A stretch of DNA of 64,000 nt from Cryptomeria japonica (GCF_030272615.1 NC_081405.1:470014008-470078007), one strand, 5' to 3'. Positions 43,901 to 54,050 are shown, counted from the first letter of the stretch. Notes: generated from the sequence alone by a model not told the origin. Made by a program: numbers and translations.

Positions 43901-44437
43901 CCATGATGGTCTTTGGGTGTAAGTATCATATATTTGAGCTGGTATATGTGGGATTGCTGGTTTTTGAAGCAAAACTGATGGTGACTCCGGCATCATATTA
44001 TTGGGTCCTCCACTATTTGGTCTCCTTTGATCCATGTTATGTTGAGTTTGTTGTAAAGGTCTATTTTCCATAAGTTGAGATAAGTCAAAATCATGCGGTA
44101 TTTTGGCTCCACTTTGTGCCATCATGTTTAGAAAGTATTGACGATCTCTCCTCATTATCTCTTCAACCAATCTATTGAATTGAGGATCCATTATAGATTC
44201 TTGTATGTCTGCTGATAGTATTGAAGAATTGTCCACATTATCATTGAGTGTAGCATTGTTGTTTATAGTGTTTGCGCTTTCCACATTTGGATTGTGTCTA
44301 TAAACATTCATGTCTGGTAATGTAGTGTGCTCAGGATTGTAGAAGACATCATTGTCATACTCATAAGAACTCATGTTTATGGATTCTTGAGCTTCTTTGA
44401 CTATTCTCCTAGATTTTTGAAGATGGGTTTCAACCAT
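40976..44437 (-). CDS. Tat-1 gag-protease polyprotein with C-terminal G-patch
   Basis: 1153 codons, intact. N-terminal 340 residues are Asn/Gln/Pro-rich. Gag core at about 345-440 (DPKAHIRQFFTACIE, MEWFSQLPPGIKSW, FIQHFSYN, FASFLQRWRNLA), a CHHC knuckle near 607 (CEFHKSKGHKTSNC), then the aspartic protease near 846 (VLIDGGAGLNIC; GG where DTG or DSG is usual, and NILLGRPWIH). About residues 1085-1130 form a G-patch (GKGFKILQRFGYDGKSPLGL...RSRGLGF), an RNA-binding module also known downstream of protease in some retroviruses. Gag packages RNA; protease cuts the polyprotein. It ends in TAA directly in frame with pol, so pol would need readthrough. Start chosen: first ATG of the frame, 2.3 kb from the PBS. 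Confidence 0.92.
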   Translation of the reverse strand: MVETHLQKSRRIVKEAQESINMSSYEYDNDVFYNPEHTTLPDMNVYRHNPNVESANTINNNATLNDNVDNSSILSADIQESIMDPQFNRLVEEIMRRDRQYFLNMMAQSGAKIPHDFDLSQLMENRPLQQTQHNMDQRRPNSGGPNNMMPESPSVLLQKPAIPHIPAQIYDTYTQRPSWRPYVQTHAQDMGQLRQVDTQGHPQNFDTRRPHVKIGGNTMENERPIEYGLYTQNRYGVPQQEIMPSAPYMSQQYRPPYGHVYDQYHPYMQQVPPQMGISNMGYATRNPSPPENNLEQQIRDLQKKVEDMGTSKPTYTMRDICPYPFDKSIPMPPFPPHFATPKFDKYRGRGDPKAHIRQFFTACIEVAAEETYLMRLFPQSLGDQAMEWFSQLPPGIKSWGDLAEAFIQHFSYNIETDVSVTTLCNTKQKEGESFASFLQRWRNLASRCSCEIPQKQMVEMFTQNVNKAIGYDLRKACLSTFKDVIEKGLATEKVLIEQGVIKLFKENKEDFKGKDKPKFWNKNKNTVNDGVVDANIVRPKFVFSGSSSTNNQVNNQTAAKPRRKYTPLGEPLESVFKKLVANKVITVPDFPPYEPKVKPNWWNDDEYCEFHKSKGHKTSNCHRLKNIVQDLIDRGDIEIEGHSSNQEHEVFKEPFPKHDKGKGKVTDDQANYTRASYNYDSTINHISMDNHISTITIKNKNPENPPQRPKIVLKGVGSSSTSTSECHVTTRRGKITLPGTSTKNTNLPSTKPEYDLVEQLGKTPALISILELLRISPAHKAILDKTLRDTAVPTDLNVDQFQAMVGYLSVPHSLTFTEADDASISQPHNAPLHIEAFIHKHRIKRVLIDGGAGLNICTLSTIRQLGYSDKAVNSMNQITIKAYDDEERSSKGTVILPLRIGPVTKDVVCQVLDLDLTYNILLGRPWIHEMRAVPSTYHQCIKFPHNGVEVTVNGDPNPFIYCNNLRSHTETIIPSNREATPSSAYIDPESLKPSTSKQGELRAKFQDKGMGEYTLNQTMFLRQVMNSPKEYGRPHPNKQISIMLLKWDPTVFQKWGELEEETLYKMLYKDAEDDTRDQIIIPCENYGKGFKILQRFGYDGKSPLGLRKEGVMEPLQPELTTRRERSRGLGFLNPKIQNKRTKQIWRVKVAEVQ

Positions 44438-44929
44438 GAACTAGGTGTTTAGCAATATGTGAGAGACTAGACGAAAATGACAAGAGTATGTAAGACCAAG
44501 AGTTGTATGGAATGTAAATGAATCTGAAGTTTACTTGCAATGTCCAAAGTGTAAGACCAAGTATGTATGTAGTAGAGTAGGTGTGACTTCCAAAGAGAGG
44601 ATAGTTTCTCTTGATGAGGTAAGCTGACCTTGACTCTAAGTAAGACCAAATGAGACCCAAAGGTAAGAAACCTTGATGAGGGACCACTTAGCAAAGTGTT
44701 GTTGTATGTAGTGTGTTGACAAAGTATAGTGAGGACAAGCAAGTGACCTTTTGACTCAAGTTTAGACAAGTATGAATGTAAAATGAGGTATGAAGCAATG
44801 ATGGACTGTGTAAGACCTTAGAACAGGCTGAATGCTAGATGAAACCTAAAGAGACAACCTAGGAAGCTCAAGTATGCCGAAACTGATTTTCTTTGTTTGC
44901 TTGACTGTTAAACTTTTCAAATCCTGACA

Positions 44930-45210
44930 CAGACGCCTCTGTGTACTTCACAGACGCGGTTTTAAGACACAGACGCTACTCTGTTTGACGCAGACGTGAT
45001 TCTGAGATTTTCCTGTTGATGTTTGCTGGATTGTAACAGTTTTTTGCAATTGTGGACACAAACGCGCCTGTATACTTCACAGACGCGATTTTAAGACACA
45101 GACGTGTCTCTGTTCGACACAGACGTTGATAAAAACACAGATGCTATTATGTACTTCACAGACGCGTTTATCCGACACAGATGCGGTTTTAACAGACACA
45201 GACGCGTTTC
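44930..45210 (-). repeat. GCGTCTGTG array in Tat-1 leader, gag-proximal
   Basis: On the minus strand about ten copies of CGCGTCTGTGTC and variants (on plus: ACACAGACGC, TTCACAGACGCG). Same transcript sense for gag as the intron array has for PMD. Confidence 0.88.
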
Positions 45211-46422
45211 TATAACCTTAGTGCAATCTTTCCTATCTGTGAATTTGTTTTGCTGTGACCAAATCTGATTTTTCGACTGTTTTTCGTGACAAGAGGACAC
45301 AGTGTTGATGACCCAATGTTTGCAGACTGTTTAGACTCCAAAAAGTGTGTTGTTTGATGTAAAAATTTTTTGCATACACTTGAAGACACAAAAGACACAA
45401 TGTTTTGCTATTTTGTCTTGATTGTTTGAATGTTTATCATAAGTCAAGCACAATTCTTATGGCTGGCCAGGACAATAATTGTTGATCCCACATGGGGTTT
45501 TACCCCCGAGGCTACGCTATTCAGAGTGGATACTTAGATGCTTGACCTCACTGGCTGCACCCTCGGCACTCACTTCTCGGGTCAGCCAAGCATCAGTCCC
45601 CATGAAAACTCCCCATGGCAAACTTTGTATCTCTACTAAGAACCGTATGTGTGTGGGCCGCTACCAGAGGTCCGACCTCCTGCCTCAACAACTAGAAGGA
45701 TTTGGGCATCTAAAACAATGAGGTGCTAGTAAGGGCATCCGCTCGTGTGGCCATACATGCGGCACTTTCAGCTCTGTAAATACAGAAGGCTCCCAGCCGG
45801 TAGGGGTTACGCCCTACAAATGATCAAATAAATTTGATCAAATGGGTTTATGGGGAGACATAGTGTCGGTATGAACTAATCAGCACACGTTATTCATAGT
45901 TTTCACCATGAATACATTTGATTATAGTGGCTTGGAAGAAGATGGCTTTTCTTTTGCTACCACTTGGGTCGTTCTCTTCTCACTAGTAGTCCTAATGACC
46001 ACACGGGAAGACAGGCCCTCTAAAGAATAAACAAAAAGAGCCTATTGCTCAAGACACAAAAGACAATGGTTCAATTTTAGTGCACCAATTGAAGTATTTG
46101 CTAAGCTATGGAAACAAGGCACACAATAAAATTACAAAAACCCTAGCCAAGGCCCTGCAACAAAATTGTTAGTAGTTTGGGTTGTTTCAAATGATAACCC
46201 CTTCCTGCAAGCACACAAGTTAGGTAAATTTTAGAAAACCCAAAAAGACTTTGTGAAAAGGGGCCTTCAACAAAAACGTATTTGCCTCCAAAGCAAGCTG
46301 CACAAATCAGGTTAGCTAGATCTGCAAAAGGTTAGCCAAAAATAAACCAGATCTGGAACCCTAAGTACAAAATCTGAAAACCTGAATCGAAAAACTTGAA
46401 AAATTTGCAAAACAGATTGCAC

Positions 46423-46680
46423 AGACGCTGTTATACCAGACACAGACGCGTCTGTCCGACATAGATGCGGTAATATGATTCACAGCCGCGATCTAAGAAC
46501 ACAGACGCCTCTTTCTTCTACAGACGCGATAATATGATGCACAGACGCGATTCGGAATCACAGACGCGACTTTCGGAAACCTGCAAAAATAGAAAATGAC
46601 AGAAACACAGACGCGATCCAAGATATCACAGACGCCTCTGAAATACAAAAACGCGATCCGAACACTCGCAGACGCGGAAA
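46423..46680 (-). repeat. GCGTCTGTG array in Tat-1 leader, PBS-proximal
   Basis: About eleven copies, plus-strand form ACACAGACGCG; includes the palindrome CAGACGCGTCTG near 46445. Duplicated at 30898-31155 in the truncated leader copy. Confidence 0.9.
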
Positions 46681-46767
46681 AAACCTAAAATGTCGTCGAA
46701 ATCGTCCGATCTGCAACTTCAAAAATGCAAAATCTGCAACAAAAATGTTAAATGCAAAGGGACAAGA

Positions 46768-46785
46768 GTCCCACCGGGCGTGCCA
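46768..46785 (-). other. Tat-1 primer binding site
   Basis: Minus strand TGGCACGCCCGGTGGGAC, 3 nt after the LTR's terminal CA at 46789. Similar in form to the Tat-2 PBS. This site fixes the true LTR edge inside a longer 1150-bp duplicated block. Confidence 0.85.
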
Positions 46786-46788
46786 AAA

Positions 46789-47555
46789 TGTATATGGTGA
46801 AAATGGATAGCAATAAACAACAATATTGAAAGACTAAAATGGATTCAACCACTAAACCCTAGCCTAACAATGAACAAAGATCCACCATAACATATGAAGA
46901 TAACCTAAGACAATGCAAATAACTCAAAATCACAAAGATTATACCATCACATGTGCACTAGGGTTTTGATCTCCATTCTTCCTATCTCCATTGATCTTGT
47001 TTGATATGCTTGCTCTCAGATTTTTGTATGCACAAGAGCTCAACAAAGAACGGAATGTGGTTGCAAGTAGAATTGTAGTGTAGTCAATTGATCAAGTAGT
47101 TAGGGTTAGACAATGAAGAAAGCATCTCCTTAAATAGAAGACACAATAGAAAATGGAGGGTTAAGATTGAGAGGTGCAAAAAGAGAGGTCGGCTAGGATT
47201 AAAGGGTAGGTATAAGAAATACCAAAGTAATGAAAGAGGTAGGTAGTGTAGGAATTAAGAGATGAATGACATGTGTCATGTGTAGAAAAAGATAATGAAT
47301 TAATTAAATAAATAAAGATTTATTTAATTAATAGAAGAAGTAGGACAATTAAATAAATAAAATATTTATTTAATTTAGGAAAGGGATAATTTAAATAAAT
47401 AAATGTATTTATTTAAATGAGAAATAAGGCTAGAAGAGGATAAATGAATTAATTAAATAAATAAGGATTTATTTAATTAATAGAAGAATTAGGCTTAGAT
47501 AATTAAATAAATAAAATATTTATTTAATTAGACATGACAATTTTGAGTGTCTACA
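46789..47555 (-). repeat. Tat-1 5' LTR
   Basis: 767 bp. TGTAGACACTC...ACCATATACA on the element strand. A TATA-like CTATTTAAGG at 47128-47137 would give a U3 of about 420 bp; the five AT hairpins lie within that U3. The 5' flank at 47556 continues Copia-A LTR2. Confidence 0.95.
47128..47137 (-). promoter_or_regulatory. Possible TATA box of Tat-1 5' LTR
   Basis: CTATTTAAGG on the element strand, same in the other LTR. Weak match and not tested. Confidence 0.35.
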
Positions 47556-47679
47556 CTTGCAGTTCAATCTTCTTTCTGGATTGTAGTCTGCATATTTCTT
47601 GTAGTCAATGAGGCTCATTTTGTGATGAGCAGTGCGCTCTAGGGAGTGTGCCTTCCTGCATGTGGAGGCCCCTTATATG
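47556..47679 (+). repeat. Copia-A LTR2, right part
   Basis: CTTGCAGTTCAATC... to CCCCTTATATG matches LTR1 10288-10420 and LTR3 58157-58278. Cut off by the Copia-B LTR at 47680; the last ~240 bp of LTR2 are gone. Confidence 0.88.
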
Positions 47680-48458
47680 TGTTAGGATTCCCAAAGATAC
47701 TAAGAGGGGGGGTGAATCAGTATCTTGTCGGTTAACAGATTTTCTGACCTTATTAAATAAATTGCATTCCAAAATAGTGTGTCGGTAAACAAGAATTAAT
47801 GCAGTAAATATGAACAATAAACACAACATAGAAAGCACACCATAAAACCAGATTTTTAATGAGGAAGGTGTTGGAAAAACCTCGGTGGGATTTGTGACCC
47901 ACAATATTCACTCACTAGCCAATGAATGGATATTACTTACAATAGGGGCCTGCACATGCAAGAAGGCCAACTGCCTAAAGCTCACTGCTTAATCACAAAA
48001 AAGAAGTCTCACTGACTTACAAAATGGATTATACAAATCCAATATGATGTACTACTTTAGTTCAGCATCTGCTATGCCAGGTTTAGTACCGGTTTAAGCT
48101 CATACAATAACCATAAACCTTACTCCAAAATCTGCCTTAACATTCACATATTACTTCTACAATAATCTAACCATGTCTGCATCTTTAATGATCTACAAGA
48201 TCTCATACTTATATATGATTCTTATTACAATACGTCTTGTCGGCTTACAAAAAGATATTACAATTAAATACAAAATACATAAACAAAATCTTGTCGGCTG
48301 CGGTGTCGATAATCATCTTTGCCGCTGCCGGTAAACTATCTACCGGTGTAGAGTCTGTTGGTGTCGATGTCTGTCGATGCCATAGGATTGCAAGGTTACC
48401 ATCAATGACAATACCTTCAATCACCTACAATTTCTCATCGGAGTGTGCAATGCCAAAA
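47680..48458 (-). repeat. Copia-B 3' LTR
   Basis: Plus-strand edges TGTTAGGATTCCC and GCAATGCCAAAA (CA mutated to AA). Carries the G8 GGTGAATC motif near its end and GTCGGCTGC-type repeats near 48290-48390 absent from the other LTR. Confidence 0.9.
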
Positions 48459-48675
48459 ATCTCCCTCTTTGGCATTGATGGCAACACCCATGAGAAAAAT
48501 TCAAAAATGTATCCAAAATTTGAAGTCCAAAAATCTTACCAAAAACTGTGTGCTCCCCCTGAGCAGATGATCTCTTATGTCCATCATTTTTATCATCTCT
48601 ACCACTTCCCCTTTGGCATCAATGACAAAGTCTATCAAAAATGTCAACTGAACCCTGTAATTGGTTGGTTAAAAT

Positions 48676-51094
48676 CTAAAATATATCTGCCAATGCAAAA
48701 TTTAGGCTCTGAGTGAACCTTTCACTATCCTTCAATGTTGCTTCAGTCCTTTGAATTGTACCGGTGAGGATGTGCATTTTCTCTTCTGGTGTCTTTAGTC
48801 CTAGAACAAGTGCCTCTAAGATCTCTTTTCTCAAAGAGATGAGGTTGTCAAGTTTAGGACCAAGTCTACATTTAAGCTCTTTTGCCTTGAACTTTATTCT
48901 TTCCTTTTCTTTTTCAAATTTTTCAATTTTCTCCTCAAAACCTGCTATTTCCTTTTGTATAACCGATATGGGTTCTGATGAATCGATGAGATTATCAGCA
49001 ATATCATTTATTTCTTTCTGCACTATACTGATCTTCTTGTCTATATCCACTGTCAAAATATCAGTCTTACATGTGTCTTTGTACAACTCCTTAAATTCCA
49101 TTATTGTTTTGCTTAGTGCTGGTAGGAGTGTGTCAATATGTCCCATGCACTTCTTTATTGTCTCATCAAATAATTTCTCCTTTTCTCTGTTCATTTTCTC
49201 ACTGAATGTCTCCTCATTTATCCACTGTCTCTTCAGTGATTTCATTCACTCTTCCAGCCATTAAACCTACATGTCGGTGACCACTGGAAAATATTGTCAT
49301 GTTTGCCTCACTTATCAACACATCAATTTCATCTACTGATTTAACTGGATGAACTGCAAGCAATTTTTCTATCTTTATTTTCTTGTCCAATTCCATAATA
49401 GCTAGTCTTTTTGCATCAAGTCTTCTATACAAGTCACTCAGTAAATCATCTACAACTTCTATCAAAAAAATTTTGTAAATGTCTAAGTGTAGAATGATAC
49501 TGTTTTCTATGATTTCCTTTTCTTCATTAGTAAAAGTATCATACAATTTGCTAAAATTAGACAAGTTTCCTTCATTTGTTATTTCATTTAAAAGATTATC
49601 TAAAGGAGGAATAACATGTTTTTCCTTCATCTTCCTTGGTGTCATTTTCTTTACTTGGGGCCTTACTGCCTGTTGTTTCCTTCTTGTTCTCTTTGGTGTA
49701 GGAGAGGGTGTAGATGAAGGTTTTCTTTTCCTTTCTACTCTCATAAATTCAGCTGGGATTTCATTGTCAGATGTAGTTCCAACTGGTGAGAGGTGAGCTT
49801 CTAGTTGTAACCCTTTCAAGTCACTTTCCTTAATACTTGTGATATTCAATATGTCTTCCTTGATCTCTTTGGCCTGTTTTGTTTCTTTTCTGATAGTTTA
49901 CTCTCTTTTCTTCCTTCGTTTAAGTGTTTTCACTTTGCTCTCAATGGTTTTAGCACTACCAAATATTTCCTCTTCAAGTTCTCTAGGGGCTTCAAGTAGG
50001 GCTTTATCATATGTCTCAATTATGTTTACATCAACCTCATAACCCATTTCCGTCACCCAAACAATTCTAGGAACCACTGCCTCCATCCAAAATTCATCTT
50101 TCTTTATAACAAAACATATTTCCTTTTGATATTTGTTAACTATGTTTTGAGATAACCTTTCCCTTGTTTTCATTCTAGCCTTAAATGCTTGGAAGTATTC
50201 AATTATTATGTTTTCCCTGTCATCTCCAATGTTGGTAAACATATCCAAAAGTTATTTACCTACCGGTATGTCAAAACCAAATTCTTTCTTGCCTATACCG
50301 GGAACTTCCTTAGTAATGTATAGCATTAGGCACACAAGTAGATTACCAAATCTTAATGTACCTTTCTTATCACCTTTAATTTTCTTCAGATTGTCAATCA
50401 ATTCATCCTTTAGCCATTCACATATGTCAATCTTAGTGTTACTATTCACCATGTCATAAGCACTCTTGATACATAAACTAGAAATAGAGTTTAATCTGTT
50501 AGCATGTGTAGTTTTATATCCTAGTATCATGCTAATAAATCTAACATTTATATCTTTCACATCATTGACTCTCAAGGATATGTTGTCATGGGTTGCACTA
50601 GTTAGTGTCATCATGGTGTTGTTTGGAACTTTCTTAGATTTGTCAGGCCTGCTATCGGTGGAAGGTAAGCCAGTCACTACCTTTACTAATTCTCTAGTGA
50701 TCTTATGGATGGAATCAAGCCAAAATAATTCCCCATGAACTCTACTGAGTACAATTCTCACAACTTCCTTAGGAAAATCCGGAATATCAAGTATTTCCAC
50801 AAAACCTAGGGTTTCTATGATCTTATGTTCAAGTTTTACAATACCATTCTCATCACAAATTATAGTCCTATACATGTTCATAATTTTATCAGCACCTAGT
50901 TCCTCAATATGACAATGTATGTATATCCTAGGGTCTTCTGCATATGCAACTCCTTTAAGGATTTTAGAGAATGCACCTAGGGTATCATCCTGCTTCGCTA
51001 CTTCGGTTATGATTTTAAATATGGGCCTAGGGCATTTGACCACTTCAACAATAGTAGGGTTTGCAATGAATTCAAGTGCAGAGGAGGAAGCCAT
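48676..51094 (-). pseudogene. Non-canonical ~800-residue ORF inside Copia-B, function unknown
   Basis: Minus strand, about 806 codons. ATG at 51094 (ATCATGGC context). Residues 1-280 form a globular unit (FPKEVVRIVLSRVHGELFWLDS, ITRELVKVVTGLPS, GTLRFGNLLVCLMLYITKEVPG). After an in-frame TAA at 50252 the frame continues, with a Lys/Arg stretch; a second TAA at 49898; then a Ser/Thr/Pro and basic segment (KRKPSSTPSP, PKRTRRKQQ) that looks like a nuclear localisation signal; a frameshift near 49230; and a C-terminal coiled coil (48676-49245). The W-D...ITRELV..VTGLP pattern recalls domains annotated as putative plant transposon protein, but I cannot assign it. It lies on the same strand as Copia-B gag and just upstream of the PPT and 3' LTR. 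It is not gag, PR, RT, RNase H or INT. Confidence 0.7.
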
Positions 51095-51234
51095 GATAAA
51101 TACCTTAATCTGCCTTTAGTTTTGAATGCTTGAAATATTTTGCTTCACTTCTCATTGTGGATGCCTTCACTCGGGTTTTTCACGTTCTTAGGAAATTTGA
51201 ATGCTCGGTGAGTGAAAAAGAGTGAAAACACTTG

Positions 51235-51242
51235 CTTTATAA
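51235..51242 (-). promoter_or_regulatory. TATA-like box upstream of the Copia-B extra ORF
   Basis: TTATAAAG on the minus strand, 141 nt from the ATG at 51094. Suggests the ORF may be transcribed from its own promoter; unverified. Confidence 0.4.
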
Positions 51243-51587
51243 TGTCATTTCCTTCAACTACCATAATAAATGTCTATTAGTTTAAGTGAAACTTAACTCA
51301 TCTACCGATAAAGAAGCAATTCATCTTCTTACCATCAACTGAGGGTAAACTAGAATGATTTTCAATTAGTTGCCATACCCAAAAAAATTTCTTCTCAGTT
51401 AGATGAAGAATCTCCTACCGATGGAGTGATACTCTATTCTACCGGTGAAGGAATAGTCTCATCAACATTCTGATCTCTCTTTCTTATACATTGTTTTGAA
51501 AATTCTTGCTTTACCTCTTCAACCTTCTCTTTACCTTTCAAACTGGGTCCTTTGTTATTTGTCGGTGATGTCTTACTGATAACTCGA

Positions 51588-53047
51588 TGATGAATGGATA
51601 GTACCAAACTGGTACTAAGAGGGGGGGGTGAATCAGTACAGACAAAAAAAAACCCTTAAACTGGTTTGTCAGCAGACATTGTGCATTGACAGACAAACAG
51701 TAACACTGGTCCTTAAACAGAGTACAATTGGCAAAACCCAGAATAACTGAGACAAGCATAAATCAGTTGACACTTAGCTTCTCATACAATCTAACACTTC
51801 ATTTCCATTTCACCCTTATGCATGAACATGTAATCTACCATCAAAGATATACATATAAGCAACAAGATCAGCATGATTCACCGCTTGACAGAAAACAACA
51901 TAGCATCACATGAAGAAGACATCACACATGACACACATATTTTTCACGTGGAGACCCAACTGGGAAAAACCATAGTGGGGATGAATACCCACAAGCTTGT
52001 TTTTGAAATCTGTAGAAGTCCGCTCTGTTAGGAGCCTTGTCCGGTTAAAGACTGATACAATAGGTTTTGTTAGGAACCGATCTTGTTAGGGATCACCCAG
52101 TTAAGGGATGGCTAGAATACCCGGTTAAGGGTTAAATCCTGTTAAAGGTTACCTTGTTAGAGGATTTCAAGAACTCAATGGTTTTGAGTCACCCTGTTAA
52201 AGGATTTACAACAAGCTGATTAAGGCTACCTTGTTAAGGGATTTTCCAACTGTTGAGGTGGTTAGAGATCAATAGGTATTACAATGATCTAGTAACAGCA
52301 CTCAATGCCAATGCAGATCTGCTTAAGCTCCTCTTCACCTTCTGCACTTACACTCCATAGGTATCACTTCTCTCCTCTGGTTTGGCAAGAATCACGTATC
52401 TCTTCTCTTGGATACACACACACAACTTTTGCCAACAAGCTTAGAAAGAATCACAACATCTACCTTATAGGAAAATAGATAGGTTGGTAGCATAAACCCT
52501 AAACCCTAAACCTGTTAGGTTAAGGAATTCAAACAGTTCAATCCTAACCATTGAGCACACTACATTAAATGCAACAGTCTTGATCGAATCTCAAGACATT
52601 CTCCATCATTTGTTTTCCAACGATTTCATAGCAGCTAATAACCCATCACATGTTATCACCGTTTATAGACTTCGCACATTCCCGAGGTAGATAGGAACAA
52701 TCTCCTTCGTGCAAGATCCTTCACGCACACAAGGCTTACATGGCAACATGATCTACTCTTCATTATCATGCTAACTCGTCACACATAGTCACCGATTGAG
52801 CCACACAAGCTTGAAGCACTTCAACCAAAAACCATGAAGTTGAGACTACCAACCGGTAGTCATACAACGCTTAAATGTGTTGGTTCCCATAACCATATGT
52901 CGGTTCACCTTGAACAAACACATTGCTTCACTTTGGCACAAATGTCAGCTCATAGTGTTATACTGGTTCTCTTCTCTTCATCATATTGACATCAATGACA
53001 ACACATAATATCATTATGTCCTCATACCGGTTCACATAATGCCAACA
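51588..53047 (-). repeat. Copia-E LTR between Copia-B gag and the extra ORF
   Basis: The right edge is firm: ...ATAATGCCAACA ends at 53047 and cuts Copia-B gag. The left edge near 51588 is inferred from the distance to the G8 GGTGAATCAGT motif (51611-51629). A decayed PBS-like GTTATCAGTAAG lies next to it on the minus strand, so it could be a 5' LTR rather than a solo LTR. No TSD found. Confidence 0.6.
52024..52240 (+). repeat. TGTTAAGG motif array in Copia-E LTR
   Basis: About eleven copies of CTTGTTAGGG, CCTGTTAAAGG or CCGGTTAAGGG at 13-40 bp spacing. It lies about 400-650 bp from the LTR's left edge. Confidence 0.8.
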
Positions 53048-54036
53048 CTTCTATAAAATTTTGCAATATGTCCAATCTTGTTACAAGCATAACAAGTCAC
53101 ATTTTTTTTCTGAATAGTTTTTCCATATCCTATGCTGGTATGTGTTCTGCATTGATTAGATAAGTGTCCAAATCTTCTACAAACATAACATCTTACATTC
53201 ATTCTACAATTTTCTAAATTATGACCAATTTTGTTGCATTTTGAACATTGACTGGTGGGTGCATTATTATTCTGATAGTTTCTAGATCTATATTGATTTG
53301 CTCTATGACCATACTTGTTACAGTTAAAGCATTTCCCATTAAATTTGTAGGCATTAGGTTGTCTTACCGGTTTACTATGATCATGATTGTTTGCAGTACC
53401 GAAGCTTTCACCAACTTCAAAGCCAAGACCATTAGTGTCTCCATTAGGTTTTTGATTTTTTAGCATGTCATCAAGTTCTTCTGAACTTTTCTTGAATTTC
53501 TCTTTGTGTTGATTTGCAGTAGCCAACTCATTTTCCAAGAAATCCTTCTACCTCATGAGTTCAGTTTTATCATGTTCCAAGTGAATCAGATCTGTCTTTA
53601 ACATATCATTTTCATGACTGAGTCTTAGATTTTTAGTTCTAGCATCATTGAGTCTTCTAGTCAAGTCATCTTCATTATTCTTTCTGTCTTTAATGTCTTT
53701 ACAAAATCTCATAGTCATATCTTGCATCTCATTCCTCAAGGTCGTGTTTTCTTGCTTCATGTTGCTTACAAGATCATTAAGAGTTTCCTTTTCATCATCA
53801 TCATTTTTTATATTCTCATGAAGTTCTTTTCTTTTGTTTCTAGCAATAGTAAGATTCTCCTAAAGTCCTTGAATAATTTCCTATGCAGCCTTCAGATCAT
53901 CTTCAAGTTTGATATTTTTCAACTTTTCTGCATCATAATTTGCAAGAGTTGTTTCCAATTGCTTTCTCAAGTTTTCCATCTGTACTGGTGTCAAAATCTC
54001 CCTCAAGTTGTTAGGCTTTTGAAAAAAGAGGACTAG
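53048..54036 (-). pseudogene. Copia-B gag
   Basis: One minus-strand frame from next to the PBS: NLREILTPVQMENLRKQLETTLANYDAEKLKN, a long Glu/Lys/Asp coiled coil (53548-53760), then four knuckles: CFNCNKYGHRANQY (last Cys lost), CSKCNKIGHNLENC, CYVCRRFGHLSNQC, CYACNKIGHIAKFY (last Cys lost). Stops at 53881-53883, near 53862 and near 53545. Truncated at 53048 by the Copia-E LTR. It is closely related to the Copia-A gag in layout and sequence, so the two families may share enzymes. Confidence 0.87.
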
Positions 54037-54048
54037 GCTCTGATACCA
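54037..54048 (-). other. Copia-B primer binding site
   Basis: TGGTATCAGAGC on the minus strand, 2 nt from the LTR at 54051. Confidence 0.94.
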
Positions 54049-54050
54049 AT

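Larger units (their letters stand above)
44438..46767 (-). other. Tat-1 gag leader
   Basis: 2.3-kb non-coding leader between PBS and gag. Holds two GCGTCTGTG arrays (46680-46423 next to the PBS, 45210-44930 nearer gag). No intron sites could be assigned. Confidence 0.75.
30881..47555 (-). mobile_element. Tat-1: near-complete Tat-lineage Ty3/gypsy element with antisense PMD gene
   Basis: In element order (minus strand): LTR 47555-46789, PBS 46785-46768, leader, gag-protease 44437-40976, pol 40975-36935 with RT, RNase H, a second archaeal-type RNase H and integrase, spacer, antisense PMD gene (plus strand 32377-35195), PPT 32044-32031, LTR 32030-31264, then a truncated second leader copy (31263-30881). 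The second RNase H between RNase H and integrase defines the Tat lineage. No TSD is found, which fits truncation at 30881. The two LTRs differ by one visible base in 767, so arrival was recent, or the LTRs were homogenised. Confidence 0.95.

Noticed and set aside
47605-47904. Short minus-strand frames spanning LTR2 and the Copia-B LTR, and their twin at 53881-54291
   Set aside because: They run through LTR edges; only the part of the second inside gag (below 54037) is real coding sequence.
51523-51527. TSD CTTCT for the Copia-E LTR (also at 53048)
   Set aside because: The left CTTCT is not followed by a TG LTR start, so it is a chance match.
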